In this document: positions 6,794 through 13,731 of the stretch, piece by piece | How positions within the stretch are numbered: position 1 is the first letter of the stretch | Layout of the letters: every line of letters begins with the position of its first letter | Source: Pseudomonadota bacterium | Lineage (GTDB): Bacteria > Pseudomonadota > Alphaproteobacteria > Parvibaculales > Parvibaculaceae | Direction of reading: 5' to 3' | Length of the DNA: 15,755 nt | Assembly: GCA_021780275.1 (NCBI GenBank) | Contig: JAJXZC010000289.1 | Coordinates: forward strand, 1 to 15,755 | The notes under the pieces: model-generated | The model's input: the letters and a program-made list of their open reading frames with translations, nothing else | Told to the model about the DNA's origin: nothing | Databases searched by the model: none | Translations under genes and position numbers: made by a program

Positions 6794-7465
6794 ATGCGGC
6801 TGCTCGTCGTCGAGGACGATCCCGATCTCAACCGTCAGCTCGTAAGCGCGCTGACGGATGCAGGCTATGTCGTCGACAAGGCGAACGATGGCGAAGAAGG
6901 CCATTTTCTCGGCGAGACGGAACCCTATGACGCCGTGGTGCTCGACCTGGGCCTTCCCGGCATGGACGGCGTGACGGTGCTGGAGAAATGGCGTCGCGCC
7001 GGCCGCAACATGCCGGTGCTGATCCTGACCGCCCGCGACCGCTGGTCGGACAAGGTGGCGGGTTTCGACGCAGGCGCCGACGATTACGTGGCGAAGCCCT
7101 TCTTCATGGAGGAAGTGCTGGCGCGGCTCCGGGCGCTGCTTCGCCGGGCGACCGGCCATGCGACCAGCGAGCTCGAATGCGGCCCCTTGCGTGTCGATAC
7201 GCGCACCTCCCGCGTGACCGTCAACGGCACGGCGGTGAAGCTGACCTCGCTCGAATATCGACTGGTCGAATATCTGATCCATCATCAGGGCCGGATCATC
7301 TCGCGGACCGAACTCGTCGAGCATCTTTACGATCAGGATTTCGACCGAGACTCAAACACGATCGAGGTTTTCGTCGGGCGTCTGCGGCGCAAGCTGGGCA
7401 AGGACATGATCGAGACGGTGAGGGGCCTCGGCTACCGCCTCGCGGCCCCGGAAGATGCAGCTTAG
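6794..7465 (+). CDS. OmpR/PhoB-family response regulator (FeuP/PhoP-like)
   Basis: A 223-residue DNA-binding response regulator. The receiver domain (1-116) has the acidic pocket Glu7/Asp8/Asp9, phospho-acceptor Asp51 in V-L-D-L-G-L-P-G-M-D-G, switch Thr79 and Lys101 in V-A-K-P-F. The C-terminal winged-helix domain (about 128-218) shows L-T-S-L-E-Y-R-L-V-E-Y-L (150-161), the recognition-helix region N-T-I-E-V-F-V-G-R-L-R-R-K-L (188-201) and the terminal V-R-G-L-G-Y-R-L wing. All catalytic positions are intact. The length and the context between a periplasmic PepSY gene and a PhoQ-type kinase fit the FeuP/PhoP subgroup. The kinase start codon lies inside its last codons (11-base overlap), so the two are translated together. 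Its targets are not visible here. Confidence 0.93.
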   Translation: MRLLVVEDDPDLNRQLVSALTDAGYVVDKANDGEEGHFLGETEPYDAVVLDLGLPGMDGVTVLEKWRRAGRNMPVLILTARDRWSDKVAGFDAGADDYVAKPFFMEEVLARLRALLRRATGHATSELECGPLRVDTRTSRVTVNGTAVKLTSLEYRLVEYLIHHQGRIISRTELVEHLYDQDFDRDSNTIEVFVGRLRRKLGKDMIETVRGLGYRLAAPEDAA

Positions 7466-8846
7466 AAACTTCCGCATAAGGGACAGCCTCGCGCTCCGCC
7501 TCATCGCGGGCGCGGCGCTCTGGAGCGTCATTGCGCTGGTTGCGGGCGGCATCATTCTTTCCTCGATCTTCCGCCATTCGGTGGAAACGTCTTTCGATGC
7601 GCGGCTAGAGGTGCTTCTTGGCAGCCTGGTCGCGACGACCGACATCGACGACAGGAAGCAGATCGTGCGCACACGCGATCTCAATGAGACGCGCTTCGAC
7701 TTCGCCTATTCTGGCTGGTACTGGCAGATAGCTCCCCTCGCGCAGAGGCTCGCATTGCGCTCGCGCTCGCTTTTCGATCAGGCGATTGACCTCACAAATT
7801 CCGCCGGCGCGGCGCGCGACGTTTCCGGCGCGAGCTTTTTCGATGCCATGGGGCCTGAGGACCAGCATCTGCGCGTTGTTGAGCGCCGCTTGATGTTGCC
7901 GGGCTATGACGTGCCGGTGTCCTTTGCGGTCGCCGCCGACAAGGCCGAGATGGAAGGCGATATTCAGAAGTTTAACTCGACGGTCTTCACGGCCATGGCG
8001 GGGCTTGGTCTTGGCATTCTGGTGGCGTTGCTCATCCAGGTACGTTTCGGCTTGCAGCCACTCGACCGCGTGCGTCGCGCACTTGCCACGATCCGTTCGG
8101 GCAGAGCGACAAAGCTCGACGGAAAGTTTCCCGCCGAAATCGAGCCGCTGGCGGAAGAGATCAATTCGCTTCTGGACAGCAATCGGGAGGTCTTGGAGCG
8201 CGCCCGCACCCATGTGGGCAATCTGGCCCATGCACTGAAGACGCCGCTCTCCGTGCTCACCAACGAGGCGCGGGCACATCCGGATGCGTTCGGCGAGCAG
8301 GTGACGCGGATCGCGGCGACCATGCGCGAGCAGATCGACCATCACCTGGCGCGCGCGCGCGTGGCTGCCTCAGCCAATGTCTTTGGCGCTCACACGCCGG
8401 TGGGGCCGGTACTGGTGCGGCTTGGCCGGGCGCTTCAACGCATCTATGCCGAGCGAGGGATTGAGGTTGTCGCCGAAAGCGCCGACGGGCTCGGCTTTCG
8501 CGGTGAGGCGCAGGACCTGGAGGAGATGGCGGGCAACCTTCTCGATAATGCCTGCAAATGGGCGGCGTCCCGCGTCGAGCTTCGGGCGGCGCCATTGTCC
8601 GAGCTTCGGAAGGGACGGCCCGCCTTTCTCATAACCGTCGAGGATGATGGGCCGGGCGTTCCGGAAGAGAAGCGGGCGGCAGTGTTGAAGCGGGGCGGGC
8701 GGCTTGATGAGACGAAGCCGGGCTCAGGCCTTGGCCTCTCGATCGTCACCGAGATTGCGGAACTTTACGGCGGTGAGCTTAGGCTCACGGCATCCGAATT
8801 GGGCGGGTTACGCGCTGAACTGATCCTGCCTGCGTCGAGCGAGTAG
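7455..8846 (+). CDS. Sensor histidine kinase (PhoQ/FeuQ-like)
   Basis: A 463-residue membrane histidine kinase. TM1 is at about 15-38 and TM2 at about 178-197. They enclose a periplasmic sensor of about 140 residues with W-Y-W-Q-I-A (88-93) and S-G-A-S-F-F-D (124-130), typical of PhoQ-like sensors. A HAMP linker follows (about 198-250). The dimerisation box is G-N-L-A-H-A-L-K-T-P-L, with phospho-His259. The ATP domain has the N box N-L-L-D-N-A (361-366), the G1 box E-D-D-G-P-G-V-P (396-403) and the G2 box G-S-G-L-G-L-S-I-V (423-431). All are intact. It should phosphorylate the preceding regulator, with the PepSY protein acting on its periplasmic face. No plus-strand terminator follows: the hairpin at 8882-8914 has its T-run on the other strand. 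Confidence 0.93.
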   Translation: MQLRNFRIRDSLALRLIAGAALWSVIALVAGGIILSSIFRHSVETSFDARLEVLLGSLVATTDIDDRKQIVRTRDLNETRFDFAYSGWYWQIAPLAQRLALRSRSLFDQAIDLTNSAGAARDVSGASFFDAMGPEDQHLRVVERRLMLPGYDVPVSFAVAADKAEMEGDIQKFNSTVFTAMAGLGLGILVALLIQVRFGLQPLDRVRRALATIRSGRATKLDGKFPAEIEPLAEEINSLLDSNREVLERARTHVGNLAHALKTPLSVLTNEARAHPDAFGEQVTRIAATMREQIDHHLARARVAASANVFGAHTPVGPVLVRLGRALQRIYAERGIEVVAESADGLGFRGEAQDLEEMAGNLLDNACKWAASRVELRAAPLSELRKGRPAFLITVEDDGPGVPEEKRAAVLKRGGRLDETKPGSGLGLSIVTEIAELYGGELRLTASELGGLRAELILPASSE

Positions 8847-8871
8847 ACGCCATCCGTACGGAGATCGCCTG

Positions 8872-8914
8872 AAAATTAAAAGGCCGCCGCTCTCCCCTCG
8901 GGAGTGCGGCGGCC
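8872..8914 (-). terminator. Rho-independent terminator on the minus strand
   Basis: A long hairpin spans 8882-8914. The outer stem is GGCCGCCGC/GCGGCGGCC (9 bp); after one T-T mismatch an inner CTCCC/GGGAG stem (5 bp) closes a CTC loop. Read on the minus strand it is followed by TTTTAATTTT (8881-8872), the classical arrangement. On the plus strand it is followed by AAGGCAAC, so it does not terminate the kinase operon in the standard way. The nearest minus-strand gene ending above it is the 36-aa ORF that stops at 9031. Confidence 0.8.
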
Positions 8915-8997
8915 AAGGCAACGGCTGCGACGCGATCCGTTATTGACGCTGTGCCGGATCGCTCCGTTTGTCGCTCATTTGCAAGCGTCGCGTCACC

Positions 8998-9010
8998 GGG
9001 GCTAAGCCCC
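8998..9010 (-). other. GGGGC/GCCCC hairpin in the 3' part of the small minus-strand transcript
   Basis: GGGGC-TAA-GCCCC is a perfect 5-bp stem, extended by ACC (8995-8997) pairing with GGT (9013-9015) across a two-base bulge. It lies 16 bases after the stop of the 36-aa ORF and before the terminator. It may stabilise the transcript or be a regulatory RNA element. No T-run follows on either strand. Confidence 0.4.
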
Positions 9011-9030
9011 TTGGTGAAAAGAATGTTGGC

Positions 9031-9141
9031 TCAGGCGGAAAGGTCCACAGGAGTGCCCGACCTCACCTGCCTCGCCACACGCCCCTCTGTCGCGATCGAA
9101 ATGCTGGCGATGGCAAACGGCGTCATCAAACCGTTAGACAT
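9031..9141 (-). CDS. Candidate 36-aa small protein with perfect Shine-Dalgarno
   Basis: On the minus strand ATG 9141 opens a 36-codon frame ending in TGA at 9031. It is preceded by AAAGGAGGTGATCC, a 14-base perfect complement of the standard 16S rRNA 3' end, with 7 bases between GGAGG and ATG. The peptide starts M-S-N-G-L-M-T-P-F-A-I-A-S-I-S-I-A-T-E-G, a moderately hydrophobic Ser/Ala/Ile stretch, and ends with a basic R-V-A-R-Q-V-R-S-G-T then P-V-D-L-S-A. There is no Cys and no clear signal peptide, so it could be an amphipathic or membrane-associated peptide. I do not recognise a family. A strong terminator lies 117 bases downstream on the same strand, so it appears to be a monocistronic short transcript. 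The same frame extends upstream to 9237, but the ribosome site argues for 9141. Confidence 0.5.
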   Translation of the reverse strand: MSNGLMTPFAIASISIATEGRVARQVRSGTPVDLSA

Positions 9142-9156
9142 CGGATCACCTCCTTT
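9142..9156 (-). promoter_or_regulatory. Full-length Shine-Dalgarno of the 36-aa ORF
   Basis: AAAGGAGGTGATCC (minus strand, 9156-9143) matches the entire anti-Shine-Dalgarno tail. It is far longer than the 4-6 bases used by the other genes here, and it fixes the start at 9141. Confidence 0.7.
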
Positions 9157-9242
9157 CAATTGTTTGAACTCAGGGAACTTCAGCGTGAAGTGCGTCGCGA
9201 CTCTCGTCAAGAAGATGTATGTGACTTTTCCGCGCACACACT

Positions 9243-9257
9243 ATTCAGTGGCTGAAT
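9243..9257. promoter_or_regulatory. ATTCAG-TGG-CTGAAT dyad, possible operator
   Basis: A perfect 6-bp inverted repeat with a 3-base spacer lies about 100 bases upstream of the 36-aa ORF start and 85 bases after the YihY-family stop. Its size fits a dimeric repressor site. No convincing -35/-10 pair was seen beside it, so the role is a guess. Confidence 0.25.
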
Positions 9258-9341
9258 TGGCCCATTTTCCGAGCGAGGCAAGGCGCCGTGAGTGTTGCTT
9301 GATGGCGCCAACAGAGCGGCGGATTGCGTCGCCAAACCGAA

Positions 9342-10709
9342 TCAAACCTTGACCACGACGCCTTTTGTAGCGGGCACCACCGCTTCGCTTGTGCGGAGGA
9401 GGTCGGCCATGGTGGTGCCGTCCAGAACCTTCGCCTCGGCCTCGGCGAGGCGGGTGAAATAGCTGTCGACCCGCGGCTCGTGGGCGAGTTCGGCATCATC
9501 GATGCCGCCGCGTTCGGTTCGACGCTGCACAGCGGCAAGAACGTCGGCGAGGCGGACGAGTTCAGGCGGCTTGCCTGGCAGGAGCCTGCTCGGACTATCC
9601 GCTGAATGGGTGATGAGGCCCGCTTCCTCCAGCGCGCTTTCGATCACCTGAATGGCCTCCATCGGCACGTGGAGCCGCGTCGCCAGCGTCTCGTCGGTCC
9701 AGCAGACCTGACCTTTCTCATATGCCTCGTGAATGAGCAGCATGGCCTGAAGGCTCGTCTGCCGGAGTTGGCGCATGTTGAGAATGCCAAGTCCGGCAAG
9801 CGGTGAGAGGTGACGGCGGTTCTGGAAATAGAAGGCGATGGAACAGCCGACCAGCAGGATGAGCCAGGCGACATATAGCCAGATCATGAAGACGACAAGG
9901 CTGGCGAAGGCGGAATAGATGGCCACATATTGCGCCGACTTGACGACGAAGGTGGCGAAGGCCCAGCCCGTGGCGCCCCAAACGATGCCCGCGATAGTCG
10001 CGCCGGCAAGCGCCGAACTCCAGCGCACGCGCGTATTGGGGATCGTCACGTAAAGAAAGGCGAATGTGCCGATCAGGACCAGATACGGCACGATACGGCT
10101 CATTTGCGCCAGAGCGAAGCGAATGGGCGCGAACTCCGCGAAAGTGCCGACAAGGGAATTCGAGAGCGCCCCCGCCATGATGCCGAGCACGGTGAGCACC
10201 ACGATGGGACCGAGCACGCCGACGCCCAGAACCTCTGTGAACTGACGGGCAAGCGACCGGCTGGCCGCAACATGCCAGATATTATTGAAGGCTTCCTCGA
10301 TCTTTCCGATCATCGAAATGACGGTATAGAGCAGGAAAGCGAAGCCGACCGTGCCGAGGACGTTCGTGTTCACGCGGTTCACGAATTCCATCATGCGGGC
10401 GGTGATTTCGTGGCCCTGATCGCCGAGGGGGCCGAGGAATTCCGCCAGCATGCTCTCGATATAGGTGTCGTAGCCGAAGGCGCGGAATACAGCGAAGCCG
10501 ATGGCGAGCGCCGGGACGATCGAGAGCAGGGTCGTATAGACGAGGCTCATGGCGCGGAGATTGAGGCGCCCTTCAATGAGGTCCCACGCGACCACCCAGG
10601 CGATACGGGCCGCCTCCACAACGGCGATCCGCCAGAAGGGCGCGCCTTCGAGCTGGCTATCCCAGACGAGGCCGCGCAAGCGGCGATAGAATGGAACCTC
10701 GATCTGCAT
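9342..10709 (-). CDS. YihY/BrkB-family inner-membrane protein with C-terminal helical domain
   Basis: A 455-residue integral membrane protein. The family opening R-A-M-S-L-V-Y-T-T-L-L-S-I-V-P-A-L-A-I (52-70) is clear. Hydrophobic segments lie at about 54-76, 117-139, 158-181, 205-224, 234-256 and 265-293, six helices in all. A cytoplasmic tail of about 160 residues follows, with a winged-helix-like stretch (about 312-375: W-T-D-E-T-L-A-T-R-L-H-V-P, then I-E-S-A-L-E-E-A-G-L-I), as in long members of the family. Once misnamed ribonuclease BN, the family has no established biochemical role; envelope or transport functions are proposed. ATG 10709 has no strong ribosome site (AGGAAG lies too far upstream), so its 5' end is less certain. 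The gene is separated from csp by a terminator, so it needs its own promoter. Confidence 0.88.
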   Translation of the reverse strand: MQIEVPFYRRLRGLVWDSQLEGAPFWRIAVVEAARIAWVVAWDLIEGRLNLRAMSLVYTTLLSIVPALAIGFAVFRAFGYDTYIESMLAEFLGPLGDQGHEITARMMEFVNRVNTNVLGTVGFAFLLYTVISMIGKIEEAFNNIWHVAASRSLARQFTEVLGVGVLGPIVVLTVLGIMAGALSNSLVGTFAEFAPIRFALAQMSRIVPYLVLIGTFAFLYVTIPNTRVRWSSALAGATIAGIVWGATGWAFATFVVKSAQYVAIYSAFASLVVFMIWLYVAWLILLVGCSIAFYFQNRRHLSPLAGLGILNMRQLRQTSLQAMLLIHEAYEKGQVCWTDETLATRLHVPMEAIQVIESALEEAGLITHSADSPSRLLPGKPPELVRLADVLAAVQRRTERGGIDDAELAHEPRVDSYFTRLAEAEAKVLDGTTMADLLRTSEAVVPATKGVVVKV

Positions 10710-10732
10710 GCGTCTGATGCTAATGGGCTTCC

Positions 10733-10768
10733 TGAAAAATGAAAGGCCCTCCGGGTCCGGAGGGCCTT
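10733..10768 (-). terminator. Terminator of the cold-shock gene
   Basis: AAGGCCCTCCGG (10743-10754) and CCGGAGGGCCTT (10757-10768) form a 12-bp perfect inverted repeat around a GT centre; in RNA the innermost pairs must open. On the minus strand it is followed by TCATTTTTC, giving a Rho-independent terminator. It lies 46 bases after the csp stop. It sits about 34 bases before the YihY-family ATG and would insulate that gene. Confidence 0.85.
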
Positions 10769-10814
10769 GATCTCTTTCGGCGGAAGCGGGGATCCGCAGG
10801 CGGACCCGACCTCG

Positions 10815-11021
10815 TCAGTTGAGGACCAGATTTTCCGCGGAGAACCGGCCGTTGCGTCCTTCGACCAGCTCGTATTGAATCTTCTGGCCTTCCTTGAGGG
10901 CCGTTTGTCCGGCCCGCTCGACGGCCGAGATATGGACGAAGACGTCTTTCCCACCGTCTTCCGGCGCAATAAACCCATATCCCTTAGTGGCGTTAAACCA
11001 CTTAACAACTCCAGTAGCCAT
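10815..11021 (-). CDS. cspA: Cold-shock protein (CspA family)
   Basis: A 68-residue single cold-shock domain, the standard family length. RNP1 is K-G-Y-G-F-I (13-18) and RNP2 is D-V-F-V-H-I (26-31). The opening M-A-T-G-V-V-K-W-F-N is canonical, and the C-terminus ends in A-E-N-L-V-L-N. It binds single-stranded nucleic acid and melts RNA secondary structure in the cytoplasm. ATG 11021 has an AAGGGA ribosome site six bases upstream. The leader contains a CGTCGT/ACGACG dyad (11038-11058), and a strong terminator follows, so it is monocistronic. Which paralogue it is, and whether it is cold-inducible, cannot be told from sequence. Confidence 0.95.
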   Translation of the reverse strand: MATGVVKWFNATKGYGFIAPEDGGKDVFVHISAVERAGQTALKEGQKIQYELVEGRNGRFSAENLVLN

Positions 11022-11037
11022 AGTCCCTTGATCGCCT

Positions 11038-11058
11038 CGTCGTGAATAAGGAACGACG
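11038..11058. promoter_or_regulatory. CGTCGT-N9-ACGACG dyad in the csp leader
   Basis: A perfect 6-bp inverted repeat with a 9-base spacer, 16 bases upstream of the csp ATG, just beyond the ribosome site. It could form an RNA hairpin next to the ribosome site in the csp leader, a place where these genes are often thermoregulated, or be a protein-binding site. Confidence 0.35.
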
Positions 11059-11106
11059 CCAATTCTGCGGCGCCGATGAAAAAGCCTAGCACCTTCCCTT
11101 GGGGCG

Positions 11107-11165
11107 GCCTACCGAAAATTCGACCGGGAATGGCCGTATTCGGGCACTTCCCGAAGCCGGTAGGC
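11107..11165. repeat. Nested inverted repeats between csp and the 475-aa gene
   Basis: An outer GCCTACCG (11107-11114) pairs with CGGTAGGC (11158-11165). Inside it CGGGAA (11125-11130) pairs with TTCCCG (11148-11153), and a short CCG-TATT-CGG lies at the centre. This gives an extended cruciform or RNA hairpin of about 59 bases in the divergent intergenic region. It has no T-run and is not a terminator. Confidence 0.5.
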
Positions 11166-11275
11166 TAGATGGTGGAAGGTTTGTTAAGCAAGGCCTTCTA
11201 GGCTGGGAGGCTGGTAGCCGGCAGGTCCTGGAGTCGCCATTTGGGGCCCGCCCAGCCGTCTGGAATTTGCAGGTC

Positions 11276-12703
11276 ATGGAAACGAAACCCGCAACGCCTT
11301 TGATCGAACGCTTGAACGAGTTCCTGTCGCGGCTGACGCCGGGGACTGCGGCGAAGCTTGCTGCAGGGCTGGAGCGGGAAAAGAGGCGCGGAACGCCCGG
11401 TCTGCCCTATGACCTGATCCTGTCATCCATCCGCCCGCTTCTCGGGAAATGGGAGGGTACGCGGCCGGGCGTGCCTGGTGTCGTACGCCAGTTCTGCCTT
11501 CCCTTCGAGGATCTGCTGGTCGATGAAGGACGCCCGTCGACCCATATGCGCCATATCCGCCGCAGTTCCGTTCTGCCGGTCTGGGGTTGGCTTGAGACCG
11601 AGCTTTTGCCGGATGCTCTGCCGGACATTTCGCGGCGCCTCGAGGAAAAGTCGGCCCGAACGAGCGGCATCGCACAGAGTGGCAGCCTGCCCCTCCTGCA
11701 TGCGAGTTGTTCGAGCGCGATCCTCTCGGCCCTGGAAGAGGCGCGCAGGGATGGGGCGCTGCGCCGAAAGCTGGAGCGTCTGCTCGGCGGCGATGCTGTG
11801 GTCGAGGACGCGGCGGAGATGGCGCGCGCTCTTGCTGTCGCGCCCTATCTGCTAGCGGTGCGCGACGCTCTGCCCAAACATATCGTTGATTTCGACGAGG
11901 GCATGGTTGCCGCCGTCGCAGAGATTTACGAGGAAGCGCGAGCAACCGCGCTGGACAGCGCGATTTATGTACCGCTCGTTGCGGTCGCGCGGATGCATGA
12001 GCCTTGGCAGATCATGCGACTGGCGCGCAAGCTCGCGGGGTTCGGCAATGAGGATGCGGTCAATCGCTCGGGGCTCGCCGCGCTTGGCGAGATATTCCTC
12101 GGCGAACTTGAAGAGATTGCCGAAAGGGCGCAGCCGAAGAGGGCGGCTCCAGTCGATCTCGACGATCTTCTTTCAAGGGTCACCCGATTTGCCGAGCTTT
12201 CTCAAAGCTTCATCCGGGAAATCGACATCCGCCGATGCAGCGATTGGGGGAACCGAATTCTCGCTGCCCGTGTCCGGCTTTCGACGGCTCTAACGGAGGC
12301 GACGGGCAAGTTCGAACTGGAACTCGCGCGCGCCTTGCCGCTGCATCAGGTCGGCAGCTACGGCAAGAATGGCCCGCGCCGTCCCGATATGTCCGCCGCT
12401 CCCAATTTCGACCGTGCCGACAAGGTGCTGGCCTGCCTGCGGTTTCTGCGTGGGGTTTGCACCGCGGCGGAATCGATCGGCGCGCAGGCGCATTGTAGGA
12501 CGGTTGGCCAGCAGATCGAAACCTATCTGTCGTCCTATGAGGACGGGCTGATCGAGGATCTGCGCCGCGCCAAGGGCTCGCAGCTTGCCAACGCGCAAGC
12601 CTATCTCGAGATCGTCATTGCTTGTCGCGAGACGCTGGGCGACGCAGGCATTGCCGCGACGCTGCGCCGGCGCGGACAGGTCGCCGTCGCGCAGGCGTCC
12701 TAG
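11276..12703 (+). CDS. Uncharacterised 475-aa protein, predicted helical and soluble
   Basis: I do not recognise a family. From ATG 11276 the protein has 475 residues with no signal peptide and no hydrophobic segment long enough for a membrane helix. It is rich in Ala/Leu/Arg/Glu and looks almost entirely alpha-helical, with heptad-like stretches such as A-L-R-R-K-L-E-R-L-L and M-R-L-A-R-K-L-A. Regular helical hairpins suggest a scaffold or tandem-helix fold. The frame is open back to 11099 with only a TTG there, and that extension would cross the nested inverted repeat. ATG 11276 has only a weak CAGG ribosome site, so the start is moderately certain. Codon use matches the neighbours. The stop shares a CTAG with the stop of the convergent PLP-enzyme gene. 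Confidence 0.75.
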   Translation: METKPATPLIERLNEFLSRLTPGTAAKLAAGLEREKRRGTPGLPYDLILSSIRPLLGKWEGTRPGVPGVVRQFCLPFEDLLVDEGRPSTHMRHIRRSSVLPVWGWLETELLPDALPDISRRLEEKSARTSGIAQSGSLPLLHASCSSAILSALEEARRDGALRRKLERLLGGDAVVEDAAEMARALAVAPYLLAVRDALPKHIVDFDEGMVAAVAEIYEEARATALDSAIYVPLVAVARMHEPWQIMRLARKLAGFGNEDAVNRSGLAALGEIFLGELEEIAERAQPKRAAPVDLDDLLSRVTRFAELSQSFIREIDIRRCSDWGNRILAARVRLSTALTEATGKFELELARALPLHQVGSYGKNGPRRPDMSAAPNFDRADKVLACLRFLRGVCTAAESIGAQAHCRTVGQQIETYLSSYEDGLIEDLRRAKGSQLANAQAYLEIVIACRETLGDAGIAATLRRRGQVAVAQAS

Positions 12704-13731
12704 GCGATCACGCTGCTGGTGAATTCTTCTTCATATGCAAAAAGGCCCGGCATGCCGCCGGTGTGGAGGAAGACGAGCGTTTCGTCGGGCGAAAACGATC
12801 CCGCACGAATGAGCGCCAGAAATCCCGCCATCGCTTTTCCCGTATAGACCGGATCGAGCAGGATGCCTTCGCTGCGCGCGACGAGTTCGACCGCTTCGAC
12901 CATCGCATCGGTCGGCAGGCCGTAGCCTGCGCCGAGAAAGCCTTCCTCGAGGGTGACCGCATCATCACCAGGTGCAGGCGCGCCGAGCATTGCGGCGGTG
13001 GCGCGGCCGAGCTTCAGGATGTCGGCCTTCATCGCGGCGTGATCGCCGCGATAGACGTTGATGCCGTGAACTGCGGGGCCACTTCCACGCAAGGCCGATC
13101 CGGCGATCAATCCCCCTTGCGTGCCGCCGCTCGATGAGCCGTGAACGATGCGGGCATTGGTGATGCCCTGTGCCTCAAGCGCGTCGGAGATCTCGATATA
13201 GGCAGCGGCATAGCCAAGCGATCCCGTCACGTTCGATCCGCCGGTCGGCACGAAGAAGGGTTTGCCGCCTGCCTCGGCAATTTCGTCGATGACGTCCTTG
13301 ATGAAGCGGGCGGGGTTCGAACCTTGCGGAACCACTCTGATCTCGGCACCAAGCACATCGTCGAGCAGCAGATTGCCCGAATGTCGATAAGCGTGGCCGT
13401 TATACGGCACCATGTCGAGAAGGACGAGAACGGGTTGGAGTCCTGTCGCGACGGCGGCGGCGGTCGTCTGCCGCCCATGGTTCGATTGTAACGCGCCGGT
13501 GGTGACGATGGTGTCCGCGCCTTGCGCCAGGGCTTCGCCGATCAGGAATTCGAGCTTGCGGGTCTTGTTGCCCCCGCCAGCGAGGCCTGTGCAGTCGTCG
13601 CGCTTGATGAAGAGGCGGGGGACGGCAATGCCTTCCGCGGCCAACACCGCGCGCAGACGCTTCATTTCGGAAAGCGGCGTCGGCAGATGCGCGAGCGTGA
13701 TGCGCGGAAAGCGGCCAAATGCGTCCGGCAT
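12700..13731 (-). CDS. PLP-dependent D-cysteine desulfhydrase/ACC deaminase-family enzyme
   Basis: A 343-residue fold-type II PLP enzyme, close to family length (about 330-340). The PLP lysine is Lys56 in G-G-G-N-K-T-R-K-L-E, followed by Q-S-N-H-G-R-Q-T (82-89), the phosphate-binding S-S-S-G-G-T (199-204), D-P-V-Y-T-G-K-A (293-300) and H-T-G-G-M-P-G-L-F-A-Y (323-333). The G-G-M-P-G-L-F ending favours the D-cysteine desulfhydrase/L-cysteate sulfo-lyase branch over true ACC deaminase, which I would expect to have a G-G-x-P-A-L ending. Likely reactions are beta-elimination of D-cysteine or cysteate to pyruvate, ammonia and sulfide or sulfite. The frame is open further upstream, but ATG 13731 starts the fold and overlaps the CoA-transferase stop as TGATG, so translation is coupled. 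I am sure of the family and unsure of the substrate. Confidence 0.85.
   Translation of the reverse strand: MPDAFGRFPRITLAHLPTPLSEMKRLRAVLAAEGIAVPRLFIKRDDCTGLAGGGNKTRKLEFLIGEALAQGADTIVTTGALQSNHGRQTTAAAVATGLQPVLVLLDMVPYNGHAYRHSGNLLLDDVLGAEIRVVPQGSNPARFIKDVIDEIAEAGGKPFFVPTGGSNVTGSLGYAAAYIEISDALEAQGITNARIVHGSSSGGTQGGLIAGSALRGSGPAVHGINVYRGDHAAMKADILKLGRATAAMLGAPAPGDDAVTLEEGFLGAGYGLPTDAMVEAVELVARSEGILLDPVYTGKAMAGFLALIRAGSFSPDETLVFLHTGGMPGLFAYEEEFTSSVIA

Noticed and set aside
8940..8978. A 12-codon minus-strand ORF (MSDKRSDPAQRQ) after the 36-aa ORF.
   Set aside because: It has no ribosome site, is very short and has no other support.
9142..9157. The plus strand reads GGATCACCTCCTTTC, identical to the 3' end of 16S rRNA, raising the idea of an rRNA fragment.
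   Set aside because: The bases before it (GTTAGACATC) do not match the conserved 16S sequence that should precede this tail. The match is only as long as the anti-Shine-Dalgarno region, so a minus-strand ribosome site explains it better.
8951..9352. A plus-strand 133-codon frame across the intergenic region after the kinase.
   Set aside because: It crosses the small-gene signals, has no ribosome site or recognisable domain, and runs into the end of the YihY-family gene.
9930..10742. A 270-codon plus-strand frame opposite the YihY-family gene.
   Set aside because: It is dominated by Asp/Glu/Arg/His from the reverse of hydrophobic codons and has no ribosome site or domain. It also runs into the csp terminator.
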